Assembly: GCF_015865035.1 (NCBI RefSeq)
Contig: NZ_JADZGI010000002.1
Coordinates: 186,001 to 250,000 of the forward strand
From: Novosphingobium aureum
GTDB lineage: Bacteria > Pseudomonadota > Alphaproteobacteria > Sphingomonadales > Sphingomonadaceae
Reading direction: 5' to 3'
Length of the DNA stretch: 64,000 nt
Within the stretch, counting starts at the first letter, position 1, and each line of letters opens with the position of its first letter. This document shows positions 1-8,064 of the stretch, piece after piece. The position numbers and the translations under genes were made by a program. Under the pieces are notes generated by a model. The model was not told where the DNA came from. It saw only the letters and a program-made list of their open reading frames with translations, and searched no databases.

Positions 1-29
1 CGGGGAGCCCCGCCCTCTCGCGGACCGAC

Positions 30-1025
30 TCAGGTCGAGACGAGGAACCGCTCCGAACGGATCGCGCGGGCAGGGACACCGTTTTCACGCAAGGTTGCGC
101 GTGCTGCGTCGATCATGCCGGGCGGCCCACACAAGTGGAACACGGCGCCGGGAACGAAATCCTGCGGACCCAAAAGCGAAACCGCGTGACCGGGCCGGAT
201 TGCGCCCTCAGCCCCGTGGACCAGCGCTATGCGCAGATCGAGCTCGGGAATCGCGGCTGCCAGCCTTGCCAGTTCATCGGCCATGAACAGGTCCTCGGGT
301 CTGGTGCAACCGAAGCACAGCACCATCTCACGCCCGCTGCCGCGCTGCGCTGCGATCATCGAGAGCACCGGCGCCAGCCCCGTCCCCCCGGCGATGAACA
401 CCTGGCGGGACGCCTTGTGGTCGGCCGCAAAGCCGCCGAGTGGCGCCTGGAGCACGAGCCGGTCTCCCGGCGCAGCCTTGTCGCGCAGCCACGCTCCGAC
501 CTGCCCGCCCTCGACATGACGGATCAGCAGAGTGATCAGCGGCAACTCGGCCGGGGTGCTGGCGATCGAATAGGCCCGCGCCGCGCGCATCCCGGGCGGG
601 CGCAGGCGAAGGTACTGTCCGGGCTGGAACGTGAAGCCTTCAACGTCGTCAAGGCGGATCTCCAGCCGCGAGACCGAGCCACAGACCATTTCATGCGATT
701 CGAGCACGCCACGCAGCTTGGCAGGTTCGCTCGGCATCGGGTGCAGCGCATAGTCCAGCGCCAGTTCGACGTCGCCGCTCAGCCGTGTGCAACAGGTCGC
801 GACCAGCCCTTCCGCGGCCTCTTCGCGGCTCACCACCGCTGCCTTTTCACCTTCGACCCGCGCGCCCGGAGCGCAGTGCGCAAGACAGGCCCCGCACTCG
901 CCCGAAAGGCAGTCGGTACGCAGTGGCGCCTCGGCGCGCATCGCCGCCTCGGCCACGGTTTCCCCGGGCTCCACGCCCAGTTCGACCACCGCGCCATCGT
1001 TGAATTCCAGTCGTGCCCTGTACAT
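30..1025 (-). CDS. Oxygenase reductase component, [2Fe-2S] ferredoxin plus FAD/NAD(P)H domains
   Basis: This protein probably passes electrons from NAD(P)H through FAD and a plant-type [2Fe-2S] cluster to an oxygenase, like CarAd or BenC. Of 331 residues, about 1-95 form the ferredoxin domain with C39, C44, C47 and C78 as cluster ligands. An FNR-like flavin domain follows, with RAYS at 150-153, then a nucleotide domain with GGTGLAP at 213-219 and a late CGPPGM. The gene diverges from the dioxygenase operon, and a shared operator lies between them. The natural partners are the CarAa-like oxygenase at 1890-3050 and the Rieske ferredoxin at 13176-13481, giving a three-component system. The FAD hydroxylase at 5636 should not need it. 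Family assignment is firm; pairing is inferred from context. Confidence 0.9.
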   Translation of the reverse strand: MYRARLEFNDGAVVELGVEPGETVAEAAMRAEAPLRTDCLSGECGACLAHCAPGARVEGEKAAVVSREEAAEGLVATCCTRLSGDVELALDYALHPMPSEPAKLRGVLESHEMVCGSVSRLEIRLDDVEGFTFQPGQYLRLRPPGMRAARAYSIASTPAELPLITLLIRHVEGGQVGAWLRDKAAPGDRLVLQAPLGGFAADHKASRQVFIAGGTGLAPVLSMIAAQRGSGREMVLCFGCTRPEDLFMADELARLAAAIPELDLRIALVHGAEGAIRPGHAVSLLGPQDFVPGAVFHLCGPPGMIDAARATLRENGVPARAIRSERFLVST

Positions 1026-1067
1026 CGCTCACCTTGCCGCGAAACGGGTCCAAAAACCCGGTTGTGT

Positions 1068-1078
1068 TTGTCATACAA
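1068..1078 (+). promoter_or_regulatory. FadR/GntR-type operator, site 1
   Basis: TTGTCATACAA fits the FadR-subfamily form TNGTNNNACNA: inverted half-sites TTGT and ACAA around three bases. It lies in the divergent gap between the reductase (start 1025) and hydratase (start 1096) genes and is followed by TCATATAAAG. TACAAT inside the site could be a -10 element, so repressor binding would block transcription; that part is inference. The same motif recurs at 6919, 7870, 11273 and 13524. Confidence 0.75.
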
Positions 1079-1095
1079 TCATATAAAGTGACGCT

Positions 1096-1893
1096 ATGAC
1101 TGCAACACGAAATTGCGCCCGCCGACTGATCGCCGCCTACGATGGCGGGTTCATCGACCCGATTGCGGGAGAACTTCCCGAAAAGACCATCGATGCGGCC
1201 TATGCCGTGCAGATGGAACAGGTCGGCATCTGGCAGGACCAGGGCCGCCGGGTGGCCGGTCGCAAGATCGGCCTCACTTCGCCGGTCGTGCAAAAGCAGC
1301 TCGGCGTCGACATGCCCGACTTCGGCCACCTCATGGCCGACATGATCTTCGGCGAGAACCTGCCGCTCGATCCGGCCCGGCTGCAGCAGCCGCGCGCCGA
1401 AGCCGAGATCGCGCTGATCCTCGAGGCCGACATCGACAATGCTGACGCCAGCGTCGCGGACGTCGTCTGTGCCATCGGCTGGGTCGTTCCCGCGCTCGAG
1501 ATCGTCTCGAGCCGTATCGCCGACTGGCGCATTTCGATCCACGACACGATCGCCGACAACGCATCTTCCGGCCTTGTCGTGCTCGGCGGCCCGGCGCGGC
1601 GGCTCGACGGACTCGATCTCGTCGACTGCACGATGGAAATGTCGCTCAACGGCGAAGTCGTCTCGCGCGGACGCGGCGCCGATTGCCTCGGCAGCCCGCT
1701 CAACGCTGCGGCCTGGCTGGCCCGCGCAGCAGCCGCACACGGTACGCCGCTCAAGGCCGGCGAAGTCATTCTTACAGGTGCCCTCGGCCCGATGGTCTCG
1801 ATCGCCCCGGGCGACGTGCTCGAGGCACAGATCGACGGACTGGGCACCGTGCGAACCCTGATTGCAAATCCCGAATTGGAGAAAAGCGCGTGA
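1096..1893 (+). CDS. 2-oxopent-4-enoate (2-hydroxypenta-2,4-dienoate) hydratase family
   Basis: This is a 265-residue MhpD/CarD-type hydratase of the fumarylacetoacetate hydrolase fold. The family adds water to the 2-hydroxypenta-2,4-dienoate released after meta-cleavage product hydrolysis, giving 4-hydroxy-2-oxovalerate. GRKIGLTS at 55-62 and the acidic metal-binding AEAEIA near 101-106 are visible, as is the late ILTGALGPM stretch. It is first in a five-gene operon, and its stop overlaps the GTG of the next gene by four bases. The usual next enzymes, an aldolase and an acetaldehyde dehydrogenase, are not nearby. A related 2-oxohepta-3-ene-1,7-dioate hydratase is possible, but the hydrolase at 3050-3904 makes the pentadienoate substrate more likely. 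Confidence 0.88.
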   Translation: MTATRNCARRLIAAYDGGFIDPIAGELPEKTIDAAYAVQMEQVGIWQDQGRRVAGRKIGLTSPVVQKQLGVDMPDFGHLMADMIFGENLPLDPARLQQPRAEAEIALILEADIDNADASVADVVCAIGWVVPALEIVSSRIADWRISIHDTIADNASSGLVVLGGPARRLDGLDLVDCTMEMSLNGEVVSRGRGADCLGSPLNAAAWLARAAAAHGTPLKAGEVILTGALGPMVSIAPGDVLEAQIDGLGTVRTLIANPELEKSA

Positions 1894-3050
1894 GTGAAGA
1901 GCCGCTCGTCAACCCGGAAGTCTTGGAAATGGTCGGCGACTGGCGTGGCTACGTCGAAGCCAAGCTTGGCTTTCGCAACCACTGGTACCCGATCCGCTTT
2001 TCCAGCGAACTGAACGAAGGCGCCCTGCTCGTCGTCGAGCTGCTCGGCGAGAAGCTCCTGCTCAAGCGCATCGACGGCAAGGTCTACGCCATGCGCGACC
2101 GCTGCCTGCACCGCGGCGTACCGCTGTCGCGCAAGCCCGACTGCTACACCAAGGATACCATCACCTGCTGGTATCACGGCTATACCTACCGCTTCCAGAC
2201 CGGTGAACTGGCCAACATCCTCGCCGTGCCCGACAGCCGCCTTTGCGGCCGGCGCAAGATCCAGACCTACCCTTGCGAAGAAGCCAAGGGCCTGATCTTC
2301 GTGTTCCTGGGCGACGAGCACGAAGTGCACCCGCTCTCGAAGGACGTACCGCCGGGCTTTCTCGACGAAGACCTGATGGTGCTGGGCAAGCACCGCGTGG
2401 TGGATTCGAACTGGCGCCTTGGCTGCGAGAACGGCTTCGATGCGCTGCACATCTTCATCCACAAGGACTCCACGCTGCGCCACTTCCGCGAGTTCAACTT
2501 CCCGATCGGCCATACCCCGCTGCCCGGCGCAGTGACCTGCATCGAGGAAGAGGACGGCCCCAAGGGCGTCGAGGACGACTTCTCCAAGCACCATCCGATC
2601 TGGGATGGCGAGATCGACGGTCAGATCGTGGTCAAGGGCCCCAAGTTCGACCCCAAGAAGGGTACGTCCGCCTCGATCGGCACCTCGATCTGGCTGCCCG
2701 GCGTACTCAAGGTGGAAAGCTTCCCGGTTCCCGGCATCACCCAGTTCGAATGGTACGTTCCGCTCGACGAGGGACGCCACCTCTACGTCCAGACGCTTGG
2801 CCAGGCCTGCACCACCGACGAGGAGCGCTCGGACTTCGCCAACAAGTTCGAGACGCACTGGAAACCCCACGGCCTCGACGGCTTCAACGCCGACGACATC
2901 TGGGCGCGCGAAGTGACGCAGCCGTTCTACGACGACGACTACGGATGGGTCGACGAGATGCTGTGCGAGCCGGACTCGACCATTCTCGAATGGCGCCGTC
3001 TCGCCGCGCGCCACGGCCGCGGCATCCAGACCAAGAAGGACCTGCGCTGA
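1890..3050 (+). CDS. CarAa-like angular dioxygenase, terminal oxygenase component
   Basis: This Rieske non-heme iron oxygenase is 386 residues long, close to carbazole 1,9a-dioxygenase CarAa (384). CarAa-type enzymes are homotrimers without a beta subunit that dioxygenate the angular carbon of carbazole, dibenzofuran or similar biaryls. Rieske ligands are C72/H74 and C93/H96. The mononuclear iron ligands are H187 and H191 in GFDALHIFIH plus an aspartate in NADDIW (about 335-336), matching the CarAa pattern. The N-terminal AKLGFRNHWYP and the GFN-DDIWARE region also recall CarAa. The start is GTG at 1890 with GGAG at 1878, overlapping the hydratase stop. The substrate cannot be read from sequence; 2-oxoquinoline monooxygenase relatives are an alternative. 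Confidence 0.9.
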   Translation: MSEEPLVNPEVLEMVGDWRGYVEAKLGFRNHWYPIRFSSELNEGALLVVELLGEKLLLKRIDGKVYAMRDRCLHRGVPLSRKPDCYTKDTITCWYHGYTYRFQTGELANILAVPDSRLCGRRKIQTYPCEEAKGLIFVFLGDEHEVHPLSKDVPPGFLDEDLMVLGKHRVVDSNWRLGCENGFDALHIFIHKDSTLRHFREFNFPIGHTPLPGAVTCIEEEDGPKGVEDDFSKHHPIWDGEIDGQIVVKGPKFDPKKGTSASIGTSIWLPGVLKVESFPVPGITQFEWYVPLDEGRHLYVQTLGQACTTDEERSDFANKFETHWKPHGLDGFNADDIWAREVTQPFYDDDYGWVDEMLCEPDSTILEWRRLAARHGRGIQTKKDLR

Positions 3051-3904
3051 TGCAGCCTGCACCGATCGAGATCGCTGCGAAGACCATCGACGCCGGCGGC
3101 ATCGCCACGCACTACTACGAGGCCGGGCAAGGCACGCCGCTGGTGCTCGTTCACGGCGGCGGTGCCGGCGCCGACAGCTGGGGCAACTGGAAGGACTGCA
3201 TGCCGATCCTGGCACGCCACTTCCGGGTCATCGCGCCCGACATGATCGGCTTCGGCAAGACCGACAAGCCCGCCCCCGCGAGCGAGGACAATCCGGATGG
3301 TTATGTCTACGACCAGCCGGGCCGCAACCGCCACATGGCCGATTTCCTCGATGCCATGGGCCTGTCGAACGTCTACTACGTCGGCAACTCGATGGGCGGC
3401 GCGACCGGCATCGGCGTTGCCGTGGAGCGCCCCGAACTGATCGGGCGGATGGTGCTGATGGGCAGCGCCGGACTGCCGATCCCGCCCAAGCCTTCGCCCG
3501 ACCTGATGCACAACCTGCGTTATGATTTCACCATGGAGGGCATGCGCCGGGTGATCGGCGGGCTGACCGCGGACGGCTTCGTGCCGACCGAGGAGCTGGT
3601 GAAGTACCGCTACGACCTCGTCGACACGCCCGAGGCGCAGGCGGCGTTGTCCGCTATCAATGCCGAGACCCGCAAGGGCACGCTCAACTATGCCGAGGAC
3701 TACGTCGCGCGCATCAAGCAGCCGGTGCTGGTCGTCAATGGCAAGCAGGACGGCGTCTCGATCCTGCCGCGCGCCCACAAGTTTCTCGAACTCATCGAGA
3801 ACTCCTGGGGCTATATCGTACCGCACTGCGGCCACTGGGCGATGATCGAGGCCACGCAGGATTTCTGCACGGCGGTGATCGGCTTTGCCGGCAAGGACGC
3901 CTGA
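3050..3904 (+). CDS. Meta-cleavage product hydrolase, CarC/BphD-type alpha/beta hydrolase
   Basis: The protein has 284 residues and most resembles CarC, which cleaves 2-hydroxy-6-oxo-6-aryl-hexadienoates into 2-hydroxypenta-2,4-dienoate and an aromatic acid. Visible features are the oxyanion segment HGGGAGADS from residue 35, the nucleophile S114 in GNSMGG, D234 in GKQDG and H262 in CGHWAMIEA, so the catalytic triad is complete. Its ATG shares one base with the oxygenase stop. Pairing with a LigAB-type extradiol enzyme and a CarAa-like oxygenase repeats the carbazole upper-pathway logic. The aromatic acid released is unknown. Cleavage by C-C hydrolysis rather than a dehydrogenase branch is well supported by the family. 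Confidence 0.9.
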   Translation: MQPAPIEIAAKTIDAGGIATHYYEAGQGTPLVLVHGGGAGADSWGNWKDCMPILARHFRVIAPDMIGFGKTDKPAPASEDNPDGYVYDQPGRNRHMADFLDAMGLSNVYYVGNSMGGATGIGVAVERPELIGRMVLMGSAGLPIPPKPSPDLMHNLRYDFTMEGMRRVIGGLTADGFVPTEELVKYRYDLVDTPEAQAALSAINAETRKGTLNYAEDYVARIKQPVLVVNGKQDGVSILPRAHKFLELIENSWGYIVPHCGHWAMIEATQDFCTAVIGFAGKDA

Positions 3905-3905
3905 C

Positions 3906-4166
3906 ATGGCGCCCGCAGGTGTCGTCGAGATGATCGAGCACCTCGTGCGCCATCCCGGCGACAGGGCGCTCGTTAAGGATGCACCGCAGACGCTGTTCGA
4001 GCGCTTTGCGGTAGCTCCTGAAGCCCGCCCCGTGCTGCTTTCGGGCAGCCGGGACGCGCTTTCCGCGCTCGGCATTCACGGCAATTACGTGATCAAGTGG
4101 CTGATCTGGTCGGGCCGCCCGACGATGCCCTTCTTCGCGATCAGCCACTTCTTCGACCGGAGATAA
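3906..4166 (+). CDS. Small subunit of LigAB-type extradiol dioxygenase (CarBa/LigA-like)
   Basis: The protein has 86 residues starting at ATG 3906, one base after the hydrolase stop; a longer in-frame start at 3885 would overlap that gene and is less likely. It is a LigA-fold helical subunit with the typical HGNYVIKWLIWSG stretch near residues 60-75. In CarB enzymes this non-catalytic subunit caps the active site of the large subunit encoded immediately downstream. The gap to that gene is only three bases, which suggests coordinated synthesis of a hetero-oligomer. The assignment rests on length, the conserved segment and the neighbour. Confidence 0.85.
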   Translation: MAPAGVVEMIEHLVRHPGDRALVKDAPQTLFERFAVAPEARPVLLSGSRDALSALGIHGNYVIKWLIWSGRPTMPFFAISHFFDRR

Positions 4167-4169
4167 GCC

Positions 4170-4979
4170 ATGGCCGAAATCGTCGGTGCATTCGCCATGT
4201 CGCACCAGCTCGGATCGCCCGAAGGCGTCGAGGAACAGTCCGAGCGCGTGTTCGCCGGGATGAAGGAGATCGGCTGGCGCATTCGTGCGCTCGAGCCCGA
4301 CGCCCTGATCGTGCTGACCAGCGACCACCTCAACAACTTCAGCTTGAGTGCCCCTGCCCCCTTCGCGCTGGGCACGGCCGAAACCTTCGTGCCATGCGGT
4401 GACATGGGCCTTCCGCGCGATCCGGTTCCCGGACATGCCGACCTAGCGGCATACCTGCTCGCCGAACTGGACCGCGCAGGCATTGCGATATCGCCGGCAG
4501 ACCCGCTCCAGCCCGACCACGGGGTGATGATCCCGGTCGGCATCGTCGATCCCTTGCGGGAAATCCCGATGGTGCCGCTTTACGTCAATGCGGTGTTCTA
4601 TCCCGATCCCTCGCCCGCAGCCTGCCTGGCACTGGGCGAGGCACTCGCCACCGTACTGGCCGCAAGGCCGGGCAGCGAGCGCGTGGTCCTGCTCGCGGCA
4701 GGCGGGCTCTCGCACTGGGTCGGCATGGCCCGCGAGGGCGAGGTGATCGAGGACTGGGACCGCATGGTCCTTGCCGCGATGAGCGAGGGCCGGGGCGTCG
4801 AACTGGCGAGCCTGACAAGCGAGGCGATCATGGCCGAGGCGGGCAATGGCGGCCTCGAGGTCGGTGCCTGGATCGCGCTCGCCGGGGCCATGCCCAAGGC
4901 AAGGGCCGAGTGCCTGTTCTACGAACCGATTGGCGCATGGGCGACGGGCATGGCCGGGATCGAGATGATCCCGAGCTGA
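4170..4979 (+). CDS. Catalytic subunit of class III extradiol dioxygenase (CarBb/LigB-like)
   Basis: This 269-residue enzyme should use Fe(II) to cleave a catecholic ring next to the hydroxyls, as CarBb does on 2'-aminobiphenyl-2,3-diol. H12 (AMSHQ) and H53 (TSDHLNN) fit the two LigB histidine ligands, and E230 in GGLEVGAW fits the glutamate ligand. H182 in GLSHWVG matches the second-shell catalytic base. The ribosome site GGAGAT sits just before the ATG. It is the last gene of the operon and a strong hairpin follows at 5004-5044. The ring-cleavage substrate would be the dihydroxylated product of the CarAa-like oxygenase. Confidence 0.9.
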   Translation: MAEIVGAFAMSHQLGSPEGVEEQSERVFAGMKEIGWRIRALEPDALIVLTSDHLNNFSLSAPAPFALGTAETFVPCGDMGLPRDPVPGHADLAAYLLAELDRAGIAISPADPLQPDHGVMIPVGIVDPLREIPMVPLYVNAVFYPDPSPAACLALGEALATVLAARPGSERVVLLAAGGLSHWVGMAREGEVIEDWDRMVLAAMSEGRGVELASLTSEAIMAEAGNGGLEVGAWIALAGAMPKARAECLFYEPIGAWATGMAGIEMIPS

Positions 4980-5003
4980 CGCACACGAGCAGTGCCTGAA
5001 ATG

Positions 5004-5044
5004 AACAAGGCCCCGGCAAGCTCAACGCTTGCCGGGGCCTTGTT
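5004..5044 (+). terminator. Intrinsic terminator after the dioxygenase operon
   Basis: A perfect 18-bp inverted repeat (arms 5004-5021 and 5027-5044, loop TCAAC) lies 24 bases after the CarBb-like stop. The arms begin AACAAGG and end CCTTGTT, so only a short T-rich tail follows. It is almost symmetrical and could also stop transcription arriving from the cupin gene on the other strand. Confidence 0.8.
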
Positions 5045-5085
5045 CGTTAGGGATGCTGCCAGTCTCTCCTGTCAGCACCTGTCAG

Positions 5086-5622
5086 TCAGCTCTTGTCGGA
5101 AAGGTGCGCCTCGCGCCGGTCGAACAGCTCCTGGCTGGCAAAACCGGCAACCTCGGGCTTGCCCCTACCGAGCATGACCTGAAGGAAGCAGGGCTCGTCG
5201 GTATCGTTCTGGTATCCGTGGATGACACCGGCCGGGCACGAGATCATTTCCCAAGGGCCCAGCTCCTCGGACAGGCGATTGCCTTCCTCGTCCTCGACGA
5301 AGACGACACAGCGCCCCTTGAGGATGAAGAACACCTCCTCGACCTCGTGCGTGTGCGGGGCATTGCCCTGCCCAGCGGGCACTTCCATGATCGAGAGAGT
5401 GAAATTGCCGGCAGGCACGATCGAGGCATCGTCGTGCTTGCCCGAGGCCCCGGCCCCGACGAAACGGTACTGGCCGCGGCGATAGCCCTCGATCGAGGCA
5501 TCGGAAAAGGCATTCCAGTCCGCAGTGCGCGTCTCGAACTTGCCGACATAGCGCTCCATGATCTGCTCGAGACTCCAGTCGGCGATCTCGGGCGGGCGCG
5601 GGTGGCGGGCAACGTTGCTCAT
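5086..5622 (-). CDS. Cupin-domain protein of unknown catalytic role
   Basis: This 178-residue protein carries one cupin barrel. H90, H92 and E96 in PHTHEVEE and H135 in PAGVIHGY match the usual metal-binding set, so it can probably hold a divalent metal. Residues 1-70 form an N-terminal extension I do not recognise. It lies 13 bases after the FAD hydroxylase and shares its operator-bearing promoter. A good ribosome site (GGAGAA) precedes the ATG. Single-domain cupins beside aromatic hydroxylases may be dioxygenases, isomerases or non-enzymatic; the sequence does not decide. Confidence 0.75.
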   Translation of the reverse strand: MSNVARHPRPPEIADWSLEQIMERYVGKFETRTADWNAFSDASIEGYRRGQYRFVGAGASGKHDDASIVPAGNFTLSIMEVPAGQGNAPHTHEVEEVFFILKGRCVVFVEDEEGNRLSEELGPWEMISCPAGVIHGYQNDTDEPCFLQVMLGRGKPEVAGFASQELFDRREAHLSDKS

Positions 5623-5635
5623 CTTGCGGGTTCTC

Positions 5636-6859
5636 CTATTCTACGGCTTCTGCAGCCGCGAAGCTGTCGATCATGCAGGCACGGCGGATGAAGGCATCGT
5701 GCTCGTCGGGCGAGGCAGATGCCGCGCGGATCTTGTCGAGGTTGGCTGCGCGCACTTCAGGATCGCGCTCGGCCAGCGTCTTCTTGTTGGCGATCGACTG
5801 CGCCTGCACGCCGTCGAGCTGGCCCTTGCGACGCTGGCGGGTATAGCGGTCGAGCAGCGGCTCGGCCTCGCCGCCTTCGTGGAAGATCGCAGCCATCTTG
5901 TCGGCAAGGTTCATGGCATCGTGGATGCCCCCGTTCATGCCCATGCCGCCAACGGGATTGTTGACGTGCGCGGCATCGCCGGCGAGCAGGACGTGCCCCT
6001 TGTTGAAGGTCGTCGCGACGCGCTGGTGCACCTTGTAAAGCGCCACTGTGACGATCTCGTAAGGTTCGTCGCGCGGGCAGAACTTCTGCAATCGCGCCTC
6101 GATCGCGGCGGGGTCGAGCAGTTCCTCATCGGTCTGTTCGGGGCGCGTGGGCCCAACCGCGCGCCACATGCCCGAGCCATCCTCGCCGCGCGCCTTGAAC
6201 AGATTGAGCCACTCGTCCGGATCGGCAAAGTAGTTGCGGTTTGCGATGTGATCGCCGAGCGACTGGAAATCGAAGCGGGTGTCGATCTTGAGGAAGCGCT
6301 CAGGCCAGGTGAAGCCTTCGAACTCGATCTCGGCCAGCTTGCGCACCGTCGAACGCCCGCCATCGCAGCCCACGAGATAGCGCGCCGAAATCTCTTCCGT
6401 AGCACCATCGCCCGTCTCGACCTTGGCGGTAATGCCTTGCGCATCGTCCTCGAAGGAGACGAGGCGGGTGTTCATGCGGATCTCGCAGCCCGGATCCTGC
6501 TCGAGGATTTCGAGGATGGTCCCGGCGATCTTGTACTGCTCCCATTGCAGCACATAGGGGTAATCGAGCGGTGCGCTCATCTGCCCCAGATCGAAGCGGC
6601 CGAGCACTTCGCCGGTGACCCGGTCGTGGAAATGCATCACCGGCGAGATCAGCCCCTGCTCCTTGCCCGCCTCGAGCAGGCCAAGACGGTCGAGGATGGC
6701 AATCGTGGGCGGGTGGCACGAGGCAGCGCGGCAGTCCTTCTCCGGCGCAGGCAGCGCCTCGACCAGAACGACGGGGATATCCGCCTGGCGCAGCGCCAGC
6801 GCCAGGACGCTGCCCACGGGCCCCGCCCCGACGACGATGACTCGCTCCGTTTCACTCAT
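5636..6859 (-). CDS. FAD-dependent aromatic hydroxylase, MhpA/PheA/TfdB family
   Basis: This 407-residue class A flavoprotein monooxygenase should use NAD(P)H and O2 to hydroxylate an aromatic ring, typically a phenol or aromatic acid, and needs no partner reductase. The FAD-binding GAGPVG is at 11-16, the CDGGRS motif of the DG region at 165-170 and GDAAHVNNP at 294-302. It lacks the long thioredoxin-like C-terminal domain of phenol 2-monooxygenase-type members. AAGGAA precedes the ATG. It leads a two-gene unit with the cupin and has operator site 2 about 60 bases upstream. It could act on the aromatic acid released by the hydrolase, which is inference. Confidence 0.88.
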   Translation of the reverse strand: MSETERVIVVGAGPVGSVLALALRQADIPVVLVEALPAPEKDCRAASCHPPTIAILDRLGLLEAGKEQGLISPVMHFHDRVTGEVLGRFDLGQMSAPLDYPYVLQWEQYKIAGTILEILEQDPGCEIRMNTRLVSFEDDAQGITAKVETGDGATEEISARYLVGCDGGRSTVRKLAEIEFEGFTWPERFLKIDTRFDFQSLGDHIANRNYFADPDEWLNLFKARGEDGSGMWRAVGPTRPEQTDEELLDPAAIEARLQKFCPRDEPYEIVTVALYKVHQRVATTFNKGHVLLAGDAAHVNNPVGGMGMNGGIHDAMNLADKMAAIFHEGGEAEPLLDRYTRQRRKGQLDGVQAQSIANKKTLAERDPEVRAANLDKIRAASASPDEHDAFIRRACMIDSFAAAEAVE

Positions 6860-6918
6860 GAAAGTTCCTTTTCAAGATTGCCTCCCGGGCAAGAGCCAGC
6901 AGGCTATATTTTGAATGA

Positions 6919-6929
6919 TTGTATGACAA
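6919..6929 (-). promoter_or_regulatory. FadR/GntR-type operator, site 2
   Basis: On the minus strand this reads TTGTCATACAA followed by TCATTC, identical in its core to site 1 and nearly so in its flank. It lies 60 bases upstream of the FAD hydroxylase start. A TACAAT -10-like hexamer is again embedded in the site. Confidence 0.75.
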
Positions 6930-6987
6930 TATTAAAGTGCCTGCAGAGCGCCACTGGCCACTCTGCGGAGAGGCGCACGATCCGAGC

Positions 6988-7851
6988 TCAGGTCGATGCG
7001 ACCAACCGGGCGATCGGCCAGGCATTGCCGAGCCGCGCGCACTGCAGCAGGCTGTAGGCAGTCAGCGCCGAGGTCTTGGGATTGGACGGTGCGGCCAGCG
7101 CGAGGATGTCGAAGGCGAAGCGTCCGAACGGCCCCTCTGCCTCGATCACGCCAAGCGGATCGGCGACCTTGCGCGAAGAGACGAGCCGCACGCGGGTCTG
7201 CTCCAGACCGATGCCAGAGAGCCCGACTGCGACCGCGACATTGGCATTCTTGGGATAGTTGGCCGCCGCCTCGCGCGCGCTGCCCTCGAAGAAGCATACC
7301 TCTTCCTCGCGATGGTCGAGGTCGATGAGGTCCTGCGCTGGCGTGCCACGCCAGGCATGGGGCGGCTTGAACGAGGTATAGGTCACCGTGTCGATCCCTG
7401 CGAGCGCGGCGGCGACGAACCCGTCGAGGCCGGCGATGGCACCGGCAGGAAGCATCGCCCGCCCTCCCCCTTGCGCCTCGGCGGCGAGCAGGCGCGCAGC
7501 GAAGGCATCGTCCGCAAGCACGCCGACCGACGACAGCACGACATCGATCCCCGCACGCAGCAGGGCTTCGGCATAGGCATGGGCCGCAGCATGACCTGCG
7601 CATTCTATCACGCAATCGGGCTTCGCCGCGATCAGGGCCTCGACATCGTGGACCGCGCGAGGGGCATCGCGCCCCTCGCGCACGAGCGTGGCGACAAGAC
7701 TGTCCCGCTCGCCGAGTCGCTCGAGAGCGCCACTGATCTCCGTACCGATCGCACCATGGCCGATGAGGCCGATCCGCCCGGCGCCCGCGCCGAACACGCA
7801 TCGCGCCACAGGCGTCACCTTGCCGAGTTGCAAATCGCTGCCGTGAGCCAT
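6988..7851 (-). CDS. L-aspartate dehydrogenase family protein (NadX-like)
   Basis: The 287-residue protein has an N-terminal Rossmann fold with GHGAIG at 31-36. Its C-terminal domain carries the conserved SAREAAANYPKNANVAV stretch characteristic of aspartate dehydrogenase. Characterised members oxidise L-aspartate to oxaloacetate or iminoaspartate with NAD(P). Nothing else here belongs to NAD biosynthesis. The gene instead shares a divergent operator-bearing promoter with a TauD-type dioxygenase, so a catabolic substrate (an amino acid or amine released from the aromatic compound) seems more likely; that is inference. GGAAGGG sits seven bases before the ATG. Homologues outside NAD biosynthesis are often of unknown specificity. 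Confidence 0.8.
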   Translation of the reverse strand: MAHGSDLQLGKVTPVARCVFGAGAGRIGLIGHGAIGTEISGALERLGERDSLVATLVREGRDAPRAVHDVEALIAAKPDCVIECAGHAAAHAYAEALLRAGIDVVLSSVGVLADDAFAARLLAAEAQGGGRAMLPAGAIAGLDGFVAAALAGIDTVTYTSFKPPHAWRGTPAQDLIDLDHREEEVCFFEGSAREAAANYPKNANVAVAVGLSGIGLEQTRVRLVSSRKVADPLGVIEAEGPFGRFAFDILALAAPSNPKTSALTAYSLLQCARLGNAWPIARLVAST

Positions 7852-7869
7852 TGAATCACCCTTCCAATT

Positions 7870-7880
7870 CTGTCATACAA
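7870..7880 (+). promoter_or_regulatory. FadR/GntR-type operator, site 3
   Basis: CTGTCATACAA followed by TCATACATTATATG lies in the divergent gap between the aspartate dehydrogenase-like gene (start 7851) and the TauD-type gene (start 8065). It could serve both directions. It differs from site 1 only at the first core base. Confidence 0.72.
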
Positions 7881-8064
7881 TCATACATTATATGAATGAG
7901 GTGCCAATGCAAATGGCGCGTGAGGGCCAAGGGGACTGGAAAGTACCCGCAAGCCGTCGCATGGCATGCGCGGGCATCGTTGCCGCCTCGCGCGGGACCT
8001 ACCGACTATTGATCAAGCAAAGGCCGGCCGGGCGCCGGAGACTATCGAAAGGCACGCTTGCAGC

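Noticed and set aside
1200..3215. Minus-strand open frame of 671 codons across hydratase and oxygenase
   Set aside because: It covers two well-recognised genes and has arginine/serine-rich shadow composition.
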